DNA of 64,000 nt from Chlorella sorokiniana (lineage: Eukaryota > Chlorophyta > Trebouxiophyceae > Chlorellales > Chlorellaceae): contig CP084619.1 in the NCBI GenBank assembly GCA_025917655.1, positions 620,001 through 684,000 on the forward strand, read 5' to 3'. This document shows positions 31,448-43,900 of the stretch, piece by piece (within the stretch, counting starts at the first letter, position 1; the number at the start of each line of letters is the position of its first letter). The translations under genes and the position numbers were made by a program. The notes below the pieces were generated by a model. The model did not search any database and was not told the DNA's origin. It saw only the letters and a list, made by a program, of their open reading frames with translations.

Positions 31448-34344
31448 ATGGCATTTATGCGCGCCGCTGCGGCTGCCAGCAACGGCTGGCGATGCGTCAG
31501 AACTAGCGGCCTGACAGCCATGCCGCCGTTGCAACATCAGCTATGGAGGGCTCCAGCAGCAGGTGGGCGGCCTGCGTGCGGTCGCCAGCGCGACGGGCAG
31601 CTGCCGAAACGACAGGCTGTCAGTCGCGCCGACCCCAATGCTCCAACCATGGTGGCACTTGCTGCGTCGTCCCATCTCGCAGGTCTGCTACAACCGCTGC
31701 CCGCTGGGCGCGGGCAGCCATGGGCGGGCGTCTGCGCCAGCGCCAGCAAGGAGGCCGCTGCCGCCGCCGCCGCCGCCGAACCGCCGCGCCTGCAGTCCAT
31801 CCCTGAACGCATCGGCTTCATCGGGGCAGGGCAGATGGGCGAGGCGCTGCTGCGCGGCTTCCTGCGCTCAAAGATCAGCTCCCCAGGGCGCATCTGCGCC
31901 TCTGTGCGCGACGTGGAGCGGCAGGATGCGCTGGAGCGCATCGGCGTCGGCAGGCAAGCTGCCCCGCGGGCAGACCACGGTCTTGTTTGACACCATGCCA
32001 TCAGCTCTGCCGCTCTCGGGCCGGCCAGACCGCCCTCAGCCCCCTCCCCTCCAGTTTGCTGCCCTTTTGTGTCACCATCCGCACAGCATTCTTTGGGCCC
32101 GTTGCACTTACCAACACCATCCCGCCCCCCCACACGCAGCGTGTTTGGCGATGCCTGCGAGGACGGCAGCCGCGAGGTGGCCCAGTTTGCCGACATCATC
32201 TGGCTGTGCACCAAGCCGCAGGCCATGCCCGAGGTGCTGGCGGCGCTGGCCCCCACGTCACCCCCAAGCACCTGGTGGTGAGCTCAGCGCGGCTTCGGGG
32301 GCCCCGATATAAAAACAGCTTGCACGAGGGGGCAGCCAGGGTGGGCCAGCGTGGGGTAATAGGCAGCGTCCAGCCTGTACGCTTACCCGGCAGCAACGCA
32401 CGGGCGACAGACGGCTGGGCTGCCTGGGCTTGCCTGCGGGCGCGCCTGCCAACGCCACCGCCCGCCCGCCCACGCACGCACACATCTCGGCGGCGGTTCC
32501 AAACACCTCCATCCACTTCAAACGGCTGTTGTTAGGGCTGCCTGCTTTCTCTTTCCTCCCGTCCAGATCTCAGTGGCGGCAGGCATCACGCTGCAGTCTT
32601 TGGAGGGCGCTCTGGGGAGGGCGTGCGCGTGGTGCGCGTCATGCCAAACACGCCGGGTGCGCCGTGCAGCGCTGCGCGCGCTGCGTGCGCTGCCGCCGCC
32701 CCCTGTTGGTTGATTAATCCGCGGCCTGCGGCTCGTCAGGCGCGGCATGCCTCCCTGGCTTCAGCGTGAATGGCGCCCTGCGCATGCTGCAGCGCTTCTC
32801 CCGTCTTCCAAACCACTCGTTCCACCCAACTGCACCATCCAGCCTGCCTGGCCCACCCGTCCCGCTCTGCCCTCCTCTCCCCCTACACTGCCCAGCCTGC
32901 CTCGCCCGCCCGCGCCGCCCCTCCCCCTCTTTCCCCCTCCCCCGCGCCGCAGCCTTGGTCCAGTGCGGCGCGTCGGCGTATGCGCTGGGGCGCCACGTCA
33001 CCCCTCGCGACGCCGAGGTGGTGGAGCTGCTGCTCTCCTCGGTGGGCTTCTGCATCGAGGTGCGGGAGAAGCAGTTGGACGCGGTCACGGGTGCGCCGCT
33101 GCGGCTGCTGGGGACCTTGGGCGTGTGTTTATTCAGTGAATTTTAGTTAAGGCGGGGGAGGGGAGGGGAACGAGGGGGACTGGGGGAGAGCAAGTGTGTC
33201 GTCAGGGCGAGGTGTGCTGTTCCGTTTGTGTGAGCGCTGCCGCCAGCGAGGCACTGCGTGTGTGGACAAGACAGCGGCGGCATCCCGCACCGCTGCCGCC
33301 GACGCTTTTGCTTCCTGGGGCGCATGCGTGTGCGTCTCCACTTCACGATGCGAGCGGGCCGGCCGCGCCTGGAGGAGCTGCCCCTCTGCCTTGCTTCTTG
33401 CCAGCTGCGGCTTTCCAGGGGCTCAGCACAGCGCTGCCTTCCCATCCCATACTCGCACCACCCCCTCGCTTATTCTTGCACTGCGTCCCCACCCCATTCC
33501 GCTCCAATCTGTCACAACCCGTTTCAGGCCTGTCCGGGTCGGGGCCCGCTTTCGTGTACATGGTAATTGAGGCGATGGCGGACGGCGGCGTGATGGCGGG
33601 CCTGCCGCGCGACACCGCCCTCGCCCTCGCCGCCAAGACGGTGGCGGGCGCCGCGCAGGTGTGTATGGGGGGGCAGGCGGGCTCGCGCAGGTGTGTGTGT
33701 GTGGGGGGGCAGGCGGGTGGTCGGGGAACGGGTCCCTGTATGGACACCTGCCTCCCCCTCCCCACCCTCGCGCCCCCCTTCCCCACGCCACAGATGGTGT
33801 TCAGCGACGACGACGGCGGCAGCAGCGCGCTGGGCATGGTGCACCCGGGCGTGCTCAAAGACCGCGTGGCCTCCCCGCAGGTGAGCCTCGGGGCGGCGGC
33901 AGGCGGGGCAGCAGGCAGGGCAGTTGGCGGGGCACATTGCAGGGCGGAAGCAATGGGCAGGGGCAATGCAGCGCTAGTGGTTGACTGGGGCGGCAAAGCA
34001 AGTGACTGGGGCAGGCCTGCAACGATGCGGCAAACGCCTGTATCAAACGCTTGTAGGCGGCTGCCAGGGGCCCACGTCACCAGCGGATGCAGTGTGCTGT
34101 CAGTGAGGCGTGTGATCGAGAGGCTCCGTTCAATAGGGTACCATCGCAACGGCACGCTCGACTGCTGCTGCTGCCTCTGGCTGCGCCGGGAGCGCTCTGA
34201 GCCTGCACCCGCCCCTTGCGCCTCCTGCCACCCCCAGGCACCACCATTGCCGGAATCACGGAGCTGGAGAGTGCGGGCATGCGGGGCGCGTTCATCCGCG
34301 CGGTCAACCGGGCGGCGCAGCGGGCGCGGGAGCTGGCGGGCTGA
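31448..34344 (+). CDS. proC: Pyrroline-5-carboxylate reductase
   Basis: Catalyses the NAD(P)H-dependent last step of proline synthesis. The N-terminal ~115 residues are Arg/Ala/Ser-rich and may be an organelle transit peptide. Exon one then gives [20 protein letters not shown], the Rossmann GxGxxG. Intron one has a GC donor (CAG|GCAAGC, after 31952) and joins in phase to [20 protein letters not shown] (from 32141). Next are [16 protein letters not shown] and VMPNTP (about 32567-32673), [20 protein letters not shown] (about 32955-33089), the family signature [20 protein letters not shown] (33527-33658), [20 protein letters not shown] (33794-33880), and the last exon [20 protein letters not shown] (about 34238-34344). 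Two conserved exons need one extra base in a C run at 32250-32254 and a G run at 32614-32617, which I take as sequence errors. The symbol follows bacterial and general usage. Confidence 0.93.
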
Positions 34345-34740
34345 TGCCTGGCTGGCGCCCTGGCGTGTGCTGCCGGCGGCTAGCGAGAGCCAGTTTTGTG
34401 AGTGTTTCATTCTTACGAGAGACGGGCTGAGGCAAGCATGATGTGGTATGATATAGCGCTGCCAGCACCGTGGCATTGATTACATTTGAAGAAGCTGCAT
34501 GCTCGCGCTGTACTTAACGTGATTGTCGCACCAGGGCTGCTGTGCTGGGTTCTCAGTGCTCGGCTCCGCCACACAACACACAACAATGACAGCTGCTGCG
34601 CTCAAGTGCCACAGCGCGGCTTCCCGGCCCCCAGCATCAAAACAGCAACAGAAGCGCAGGCGGGGGCGGCCATCGGCGGGCGTGCACGCTGGCCGCCGCA
34701 CGGCGCGGGGAGCGCAGCGCCTGGGGGCGTCAGAGGTGCC
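34345..34740. other. Convergent 3' flanks
   Basis: Between the stops of P5C reductase (+) and the epimerase (-). It holds the 3' UTRs and a minus-strand TGTAA at 34480-34484. No gene is seen. Confidence 0.6.
34480..34484 (-). promoter_or_regulatory. TGTAA poly(A) signal of the epimerase gene
   Basis: TTACA on the plus strand, about 257 nt past the epimerase stop. TGTAA is the standard green-algal poly(A) signal. Confidence 0.45.
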
Positions 34741-37688
34741 TCAGAGGTCGATGACGGCCCACTCGGCCTGGCTGCGCCAGAACTCTCCGGGTGCCAGCCG
34801 CACGGGGCTGCTGAACTGCGCGTTTTCCACGCACACAAAGGAGCGGTAGCAGTCGGGCATGGCCTCCCAGGGGGACCACACCACCACGTCGCTCCACTTG
34901 TTGCTCGTCACCGCCACCGCGGCGCCTGCGGCGTGCGGCGGCGGCGGAGGGCGAGAAGGCGGCTGAGTGGAGCAGGGGACAGCATGAGGGGCTGGAAGAA
35001 CTGGGTGAGTGGCCAAACGACCCGGGCGGAACGCCGCCACTGCTGCTACGGGCGGCGGCAAGGAACGGTTGGGATGCTGGAAAGCGGGTGGCCTGCAGGC
35101 GGAGCAGATCCAACGCCGCAACAAAGAATAGTAACACAGCGGCAGAGCGCACACCAGTGCCCACGTCCAGCTCCACGTAGTCTCGGGCCTTGAGGTACAC
35201 GCTGCGGGTGGAAAGCACGGAGAGGCGGTACAAGCTGGGCAGAGCGGCAGTACAACAGCAGGCGCAAGGGGAGGGGACGCCGAGCCAAGGCTTGGGCGGC
35301 TGCGGGCTGGCCCCCGCAGCGCGGCCGCGACACTGGCATGCCCAATGCCAGACAGCTGGCTGCGTCGGCCGCGCTGCTCTGGCCCCGCTGCTGCTGATCC
35401 TGCCGCCCCGCTCCCCACCTGTCGGTGGGGCCGCTGAAGGTGACTGCCTCCCGCTCCTCCTTGCGCTTGACAGGGTTCTTGGGGTCGACGGTCTGTGGGG
35501 GAGGCAGATGAGAGGAGGGCGGGAGGCTTCGGCTGGCCTGCAGCCCGTGACAGCTGCGCCTGCTTGAGCTGGCAGTAATGCTGAGCTGGTAGGCTGACCG
35601 CGCTGGGCTGCCAGCAGCAGTGAACACACGGTCGCTGCACATCCGGCAGCAGGCATGCAGCTGCAGCCGCAGGCACCCCCACCCCAAGCCAGCCAGCATC
35701 CAGCCCCGGCGAAAACCAGCAAGGGAGGATGCTTTCGGGCGGGCTGTTGCACGGAAAGTTATACCTCCCTTCTCATTCTTTCCTATCAAATGGAGAAGCA
35801 TCGAAACGCCTCTCCAATCGCCGCACCTTGTCCAGGTACTCCAGCCCCTGCAGCCCCTTGACGCGCGCCTGCCCCACGTCCGTCACCTCCAGGTAGCTGT
35901 GCAGGGCGGCGGTGAACTCAAAGGGCGAGTCCCCGTGTTCTGCACCCGCATGTCGGCGCGCAGCAGCTCGCCTGGAACAGCAGGGAGGGGTGGGGGTGTG
36001 GGTGCGGGTGGGGGTGGGGCGGAGCGGGGTTGAGGGCAGGTGCGGGTTGAAGAGGAGGGTTGAAGAACTTGTTCTGAAGAACGAGGCAACCATTGCACGG
36101 GCGGCTAGCCTCGGGAGTGGAGGTGGGGAGGCTGCCTGACACACGACAAACAAACGTGGGAGGGGCTGCAGGCGCAGCGGCGGCATGGGCAGCAAAGGCG
36201 AGGCAGCTGCGTGCTGCCAGCCTGCTGGCTCACCGTGCAGCGCCACGCTGTAGGCCACCTTGAAAGAGTGCGGCCTGCAAGGCGGTAGAGGCAGGGGTGG
36301 TGTGTGTGTGTGTGACGTGGCATCGCGTGTGTTTGTGTGTAAAGTGGCAGAGTTGGGTGGGGTGGCGGGTGGGTGGTTGGGGAATGGGGTGGGGTTGGCG
36401 CAGGCGCGGGAGTGTGGCGTCAGCTGTGGCAGCGAGCACATCGCAGCTGCCCGGCTGGCTTTGGCTGCCCTGCTGCTGCGGGCTGAACCCAAGGACGCTG
36501 CCTCGCCGTGGGCCCCCAGTAGACCGCCTAGCCCCGCCCAGCAGACCACCCTCCTGAGACACCTGCTCCTTGAATCGTCTCACCGCAGCACCGCCGTTAC
36601 CGCCCCTTGCTCCCCTCGGCCATCCCCCGCAGCAGCCCCTCCGCCCCCAGCGCAGGCGCGAGCCGCCCCCAACCCCCCACACACACACAAGCAGGCGCGC
36701 GAGCCAGCCGCGCGCACCACATGGAGCGCGTGTAGTCGCTGTCGGCCAGCACCAGCGTCACCTCCGGGTCCTGGTCGTCTGGCTGAGGGTCGGCCGAGGT
36801 GGCGGCGATTGACCAGTCCACGTTGCGCGCAAAGCCGTGCTGCTGCATGGCGCCGGGGCCAAACTGCGGCGCGGGGGGCAGGGCGGGGCTGGAGAGAAGC
36901 ATCGCTTGCAGGAGGGACGTGGGGGCGGAGACTGCCTGGCACACTAATAAAGAGGCGCTGATGGCGACGGCAGTCGTTATTACAAAGCAGGCTGCCTTTC
37001 CTGAAGAACAACAACCTGACGAATTGAATGGCCTGTCGCACCTGCGGGAAGCAGTGTGGGATGCCGCCGCTGATGGGCTTGGCCCGCGGGTCGGGCCCCT
37101 CCAGCACCTTGAGCGCGTCGGGCGCATGAACAGCACCTCGTCGCCGCTGGGCTGCTTCCAGCTGGTGATGCAGCCGCCAAAGAGCGTGACCTCGGCGCTG
37201 GCGCCGCACGCGTGCTTCAGCACCACCGTGGGCAGCCCGCCGCGCCCCGCCACCACCTCCACGCGCCCGGGAATGCCAAACTCCTCGTTGAGGGCTGCGA
37301 TGTCGGCGGCGGCCGGCGCGGACAATGCGCGCGGGGCGCTGCGCAAGCGCAGTGCGCGCCGCGCTGGCCGCGACGCAGCAGGGCGTGCGGCTAATGGGCT
37401 GCGGGCTGTTGGCGCCCTGCGCGAAAAATGGGGGGGCAAGCAACCTTGACTGGGCAGCACGAGGACACGGGCATACAGATTCTGAACGGCGTTTGGCGGT
37501 GGACAGCGGCGGCAGGCGGGGTCATGCGTGCCGCCAATTGAGCATGATACGCCCGTCACATTCACGAAAAAGTTGTGAGAGCGGAGACATTCACGACTGT
37601 CTGCCGTGGGCCGCAAGTTGCACCTTTGTGCTCGCTGCACGGTTGCGCACTGGCGCGCCACCGGGGTTTGGAAGACAAGCGTCGCCAT
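34741..37688 (-). CDS. Glucose-6-phosphate 1-epimerase-like (aldose-1-epimerase family), probably plastid
   Basis: Interconverts the alpha and beta anomers of hexose 6-phosphates. The start MATLVFQTPVARQCATV is at 37688, and a second exon (about 37420) adds basic Ser/Arg/Ala-rich sequence, together resembling a plastid transit peptide. The mature part runs LNEEFGIPGRVEVVAGRGGL, TLFGGCITSWKQPSGDEVLF, DALKVLEGPDPRAKPISGGI, then MQQHGFARNVDWSIAATSAD with the family's HGFARN histidine (about 36790-36850). Next are PHSFKVAYSVALHGEPAG, FEFTAALHSYLEVTDVGQAR, TVDPKNPVKRKEEREAVTFS, VYLKARDYVELDVGTG, and SNKWSDVVVWSPWEAMPDCY with RSFVCVENAQF carrying the likely catalytic Glu. The stop is at 34741-34743. 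The frame needs one extra base in short runs at 37120-37122 and 35931-35934. It is divergently paired with VPS18 across 262 bp. Confidence 0.9.
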
Positions 37689-37950
37689 TTTATTTCGTAT
37701 ACGATTGCTATGACGGGCGATGGAGCACGGACAATGGAGAACGGTGCGTGTACCGCGGGTTCGTACAGCAACCAGCACTCTGCTAGCTCACAGAGGGCGG
37801 AAAGCGCAGCCTGGACGGCGATAAGCCTCTGCGTTCTGCGATATTCTCGAGCACATGGTGCTACAGGCCAGCAGGGGCAGTCACGGATCGGCAAGCAGTG
37901 ATCGGAAGCCTATGAGGGGCTGAGGAGGACGCCAGAAGGCGGGGCTAGAC
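37689..37950. promoter_or_regulatory. Short divergent promoter region
   Basis: Only 262 bp separate the ATGs of the epimerase (-) and VPS18 (+), so both promoters must lie in this less GC-rich stretch. No clear TATA box is placed for either gene. Confidence 0.5.
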
Positions 37951-40900
37951 ATGTTGGATGACTGGAACTCCCAGTTGACGGAGGCGGGGGAGCCAGGGGC
38001 CCTGTCAGAGCTGGGCTCCGGCCCAGGGGCGGCAGCGGCGACCCCTCCCGACCTCTTTGGGCTGGACCATCGCGCTGAGCTGCTGGCCAGGTGGGCAGCC
38101 TGAGGCGATGGAGTTGCAAGGTCCTGCCCGCGTGTGTGGGGCCATTGCGACATCAGGCGGTGCTCCTGCAGCTGCGCTCTGCATGCTGTGCTCCACCTTG
38201 CGCTCCCTCTGGTGCTCCCACAGGGGCCGCGGCTACGCAGTCGCCTTCACCGTGTGCAACGACGCGCTGTTTGTGGCCACCAGCCGCAACTTCGTGCTGC
38301 GCCACGACCTCTCCGGCGACACCGCGGCAGGCGCGGTGCCGCCCGCCCCGCCCCCTCCCCCGCCATTCCTGCCCCTGCTGCTGCGCACGCCCTTCTGCCC
38401 GCCCAGGCGCTGCCATGCACGCGATAATGTACCCCTCTTTTCATACATCGGCTAAACACCACCACATGTCTTGGCCGTATTTCTTTCTTCTGCTGCCCTG
38501 CAGTGGCGGAGCTGGAGGCCAGCAAGAGCCCCGACGCCCGAGTGCGCCGCCTCTTTGTCGACCCGCTGGGCCGCCACGCGCTGCTCACGCTGCAGGTGAG
38601 CCCCCCGCTTGACTGGCCTTCAGTTGGGTGCTGCCGCTGCTTTCCAGTGTTGAGTTTCTGCACGCCCCCAGAGCTTGGCCGCACTACGGCCGGCCCTGGC
38701 TGATCTGGCTCCAGCTGTCGTTCTGAGCCCTCTGCGGGCGACCCGGGCGGCGCTGCGCCGCAGGTGGGCGGCGGCGGCGGCGGCCTGCTGGGCGGCGGCG
38801 GCGGCGCCAGCCTGGAGTCGTCCTACCTGGACGGACAGCTCAGCAGGGCCCGCCCGCTGCCCAAGCTGAAGGGCCTGGCGGTGACAAGCGTGGCGTGGAG
38901 CCCCACGCTGCGCGCGACGGGCTTCAGGTGCGCGCTGTGCCTGCTGCCGCCGCGGCGCGCTGCGCCTGCTGCCGCCAGTACGCCCTTGATCCGCAAGGGC
39001 ACGCCAGTCTATCGTCCATTGCTGGCCCCCTGCGATCCAGCTGCGGGCCCAAGCCCCCAAGTCCCCGTGCCTTTGTGCCTCAGTCCTTCGCTTGGCCCCA
39101 CTTTATTCGATTTCCCCTTCTTTCTCCCCGGCAGCGAGGCGCTGCTGGGCACCGACAGCGGCGCCATCTACGAGCTGTCGCTGGAGGAGGGGAAGGGGAA
39201 GGAGCGGCTGCAGCTGCTGGCGGAGCTGCCCGGGGAGCCAGGGCCGGTGGCGGGACTGGCGCAGGTGCGGAACCGGAGTCGCCAGCCGCAGGGCAGCTGG
39301 CTGCAGCAGCCTGGTTTGCCATACATTGGCAGGCGCCAGCAGCGCAGCTGCTGAGTTGCCTAGGGCTGGCGCGCTCCTGGGCAGGCTGCCGTGCTTGGCT
39401 GCTGAGGCTTGCTCTGCGCCCCCTTTGGCCCCAGGTTGCGCTGTCGCAGGACCGGCGGCTGGTGCTGGCGCTGTGCGGCACCCGCCTGCACGCGTTCACT
39501 GGCGGCCCGACCCCGGAGGCCCTCTTTGCAGCAGTGGCCACCCCCGGCCCCACCCCCAGCCCCGCCGGCCTGGCCCGCTGCATCGATCTGCCGGTGCAGG
39601 GCGGCGCGGCGCAGCTGCAGCTGCTCTACCCGCCGCGGCAGCCGGAGCCGGGGGCGGCGGGCGTGTTTGACATGCCGCGCCCAGAGGCCTTTGCTGTGCT
39701 GGCGCCCTCTGGCGTCTACTACGGCCGGCTGAACCTGGACCCCGGCCTGCCAGACCCAACCGACCACCTGGTCAAGCACCAGCTGCTGCCCGCAGCCGCG
39801 CTGCAGCCGCCCCAGACCGCCGCTCCGCCGGCGGGGGGTGGTGGTGGCGGCGGGCGAGCGGCCGCTGTCCATGGTGGGCTGGCGGCGCGGCGGCGGCTGT
39901 GCGGCGGCGCCACTGCTTCATGCTCGGCGCGCGCATCGGTTTGTGTTGGCGGCCGACCAGAGGTATTGCTGACTGGGTGCAGGCTGCCTGTGAGCCGCCC
40001 CCAGCCCCTCCCGCTGCCCCCTCCCCCGTGCAGGCCCTGACGCAGTACCACCTGGTACTGCTGTACCCCAGCAAGCTGCAGTACGTGAACCGCACCAGCA
40101 AGCAGGCGGTGCAGGAGGTGGCGCTGTCCCGCTTCGCCGCGCCGCTGCGCGGGGCCGCCACCATGCCGCTGGGCCTGTGCCGGGACCAGCTGGCGGGACG
40201 CATCTACGTGCTGGCAGGTGGGCAGCAAGCAGAGGCGCCGCGGGGCCTGGGCAGGCGCGGCGGCCGGCGCGGAAGGCGCAGCAGGCTTGTGGGGCGAGCA
40301 GGCGGCTGCCCGCCCCGAGCGGCGCCCTGCCTGCGGTGCTGGCGCGTCGCGGCCTGCCCGCAGCTTTCGCTGACATGGACTTGCCTGCTCTCTCCTGGTT
40401 TTTGCTCGTCGAACCTCCCTTGCCGGGTTTTTATCTCGTTTCGCTCGTCGACCCCTCCCTCGTTGCATCGCCCCCCCCTTTCGGCCGCCAGGGGACGACG
40501 CGCTGGAGGTGGATGCAACAGCAGAGGAGCGAGACATGTGGAGGGCGCACCTGGAGAGGGGGACTACGCCGCCGCGCTGCTGCACTGCCGCACGTGAGCG
40601 CCCGCCGCGGCTGGCCGTGCAGGCGCCGCCGCGGCTGGTCGGCCCAGGCTGCCTGCTGCCGCAAGCGCGGCTCCCGCCGGCCCCACAGCCGATGGATTGG
40701 ATTCAGTGCCTCACCTCAGCAACTTCTTAGCCCCATCTAATCTCTCTATGCCCTCCCGGCCTTGACCCCACACGCGACGGAGCGCAGCGCGGCTCAGCGC
40801 AACGCCGTGTACCTAGCTGAGGCTGCGGCGCTGTTTGAAGACGGCGACTACGTGGCGGCGGCGGCGCTGTATGGCAAGGTGCCCGGGGTGGGGGGATTAT

Positions 40901-43900
40901 GGACGAGGGTGGGTGTCTGTGTCTTGTAGGTTGTGTGATGTGTGGGTGTGGGTGTGTGCACTGCGGAGCCACAGCGGCTGTTGGAAGAAGCCAGTAGGGC
41001 ACGTCATCCAGCTGCAGTCTGCAGCGCATCACCGCAGCCATTACGCTTGGATCGACACCTTTCCCTCCCGCCTCTCCCAGCCCATGTCCTTGCCGTATCA
41101 CGGCCCCTGCGCTTCCCGCCCCCTCTCCCTCACCCACCCATGCCCACAACCTCAAGCCTGCACATTGATACACACGTCCTCACATCACACACATTTGCGC
41201 GAACACAAACCTCTGTAACAAGCCCCCCACTGCCCCCTCCCGCCCCAGGTCACTGCCCGCACTCCCTCCTTTGAGGAGGTGGCGCTGCGGCTGATGGAGA
41301 CAGGCGAGCCCGAGGCGGTGGCTGCTTTCCTGCAGGCTCGCCTGGACACGCTGGGCCGAGAGGACAAGGCGCAGGTGTGTGTGTGTGTGCCAGGGGGGGG
41401 GGGGGGGGGATTTTAGCGTTACCCAAACATGCAATGTGGGGGTGGAAAGTGTGTGTGTGTGGGGGCGTGTTGGGGGGTGGCTGGCGAGTTTGCGGGGGGC
41501 CGGCGTGTGTGAAGCATCGACGGCCAGCAGCTGCCGCCCTCGATTGTCCAGCAGGCGCGCCCTGCTCAGCGGCCAGATGAGCCTCTCCAGCACGCTCTCG
41601 CCGCGGTTCCCCACCCGCCCGCAGGCCACCATGGTCGCCACCTGGCTCACCGAGCTGCTGCTGGACCGCCTGAACCGCGCGCTGCTGCAGCGGGGGCCCG
41701 CCGCGGACGAGCCCGCTGCGCCGCAAGACGGGCGCAGGATGAGGCGCAGGGCGGCGGGGAGGGCGGCGAGGAGGGCGATGAGTATCAGCAGGTTTGCGCC
41801 GCCGCCGCTTCAGCCGGCCGCCAACTCTCCCCCAAAGCCCCCTCGCTCTCTGCTGAAAGCAGGGCGATTTGTGGCGGTTGTCAGCCATTGACGGGGACCT
41901 GCGCTGCCGTTGCTGCCTGACGCTCTTTCTCGCCGCGTGCCCAACCCCTGGCCCCTTTCTTCACCCGCATTCCCACTCGCTGCGAGTCCACCCAACCCCC
42001 TGCCTAAACCCCCCCTCCCGCGCGTATGCCCCCCCCTCCCGCGCGTATGCTCCCCATCCCCCTGCACAGGCCGCCTCCCGCCTGCGAGCCTTCATCCAGC
42101 GGTACACCGATGTACTGGATCCGGGCACCACTGTGGGGCTGCTGGCGGGGTATGGGCGGCTGGACGAGCTGCAGCACTATGCGCGCTGCCGCGGCGACTG
42201 GGAGGGCCTGCTGGGCTACCTGCTGCAGCGCGGGGAGGTGAGGGGGTGCTCGTTGTTCGCAGCGGGCATGGCAGACTGAGCACGTGTGGGTGCCAAGCTT
42301 AATGCGCATGTGCATGTGACCTTGTGTTTCAGGCAGTACTTGCGCCGCTGCCATGGCGGCAGCCGAGCCGTCGCTGGAGCCAAACCGACTGTACCGCCCC
42401 CCCAAACCTGCGCCGCCGCTGTGTTTGGCCTGCAGGCGGAGCGGGCTCTGGAGGTGCTGCGCCGCCCCTCCGTCAGCCCAGAGCTGCACTACAAGTTTGC
42501 TGCGGCGCTGGTTGCGGCGCAGCCGCGCCTCACGGTGCAATCCTGGATGGATGCGGGGCCGCCGCTGGAGCCGCGGTGGGGTTGGGCGGCGCTGCTGCCC
42601 CTGCTCGGCAGCCATGCTCGGGTTGCTTGGCCGCGAGGGTGCAATTTCTGAAAGGGTAGCTTCATCACGTTTCTCGCTCGTGGGTTGTCCGTTGTGCTGT
42701 GTAGCTTGCCCTGTCAGCTCACAAGCAGCCTGCCTGGCGCCCCCTTCCCGCAGCCGCCTCCTGCCCGCGCTGCTACACTTTGGCGAGGAGGCTGCCTCCT
42801 CCCCCTCCTCCTCCTCCGCCACTGCCGCCGCCGCCGCTGCTCCTGCACCATCGGTCGCCGCCGAGGGCCGCGCCGAGGCTCTGCGCTACGTGCGCTTCTG
42901 CCTGCAGCGGCTGGGCAGCCAAGACCCGGCGGTACACAACCTGGCGGTGGCGCTGCTGACGCAGGAAGCTGACGGGGTGGGTGGCAGCTGCCGGGCAGCT
43001 TCTTTGGCGGGACGGGTTGGAAATATGCGCGGCAGCGGGCCCCCAGACGGAGGCCCGCCGCCCGGCAAAGCACCGCTTGGCGGCGCTGCTGCTGTTGAAG
43101 CAGGTCGCCGCGTCGGTGAACCAGGCGATGCTGAAGGGGCCTGCTGTTGCTGCGCCCGACATCCCATGGCGATAGCCCAACTGGGCTGCTGAAGGGGCCT
43201 GCTGCTCAGCATCCCCACTGCTGCAGGAGCAGGAGCTGCTGGAGTACCTGACCGCCGCCCGCGACCCCGCCGGCCGGCCCCTGTACGACGCCGTGGCCGC
43301 GCTGCGCCTTGCCCGCGACCGGGGCGCCAGCGCGCCAGCGTGGCGCTGTACTGCGAGGCACGCTGCCCCGTGCTTTGCTGCCGACCATGTCCAGCCCGCC
43401 TGCCGCGGCGGCTGCCCCTGATCGCACCCTAGCTGCTCCGTTTCCAGTGTTCCACAAGACCAGGATGTTGCGCATGCACAGGCAGCCCTTTAAGCTGCAC
43501 CACACAGTTTGTTGCGTCACACGAGGCTGCTTGTTGCGCCACCCCTCCCCACACTCGCCCCGCGCGCGCCCCCTCCCCCCCAGGTGGGCCTGTTTGAGGA
43601 TGCGGTGGCCCTGGCCCTCACCTTCGATACCGACCTGGCCACCGCCATCGCACGCCAGCCGGAGGGCGACGAGGCGCTGTCCCGCAAGCTCTGGCTGGCC
43701 ATCGCGCGGCACCTGGTGGCGGGCGGGGAGGGCGGCGCGCCAAAGGTGCGCGGGGGCGGCAGGCACACGGCGCACGGGTCGGCGCCCCTGAGCCCGGCAA
43801 CGCATCGGTCACGCGACCGGCGGAGCAGGGCTCAGCATCGTCCGCTCTTCGACCAGACCCCGCAATTTATCCCCTCTGTCGTTTCGCTGCTGCCTGCCCA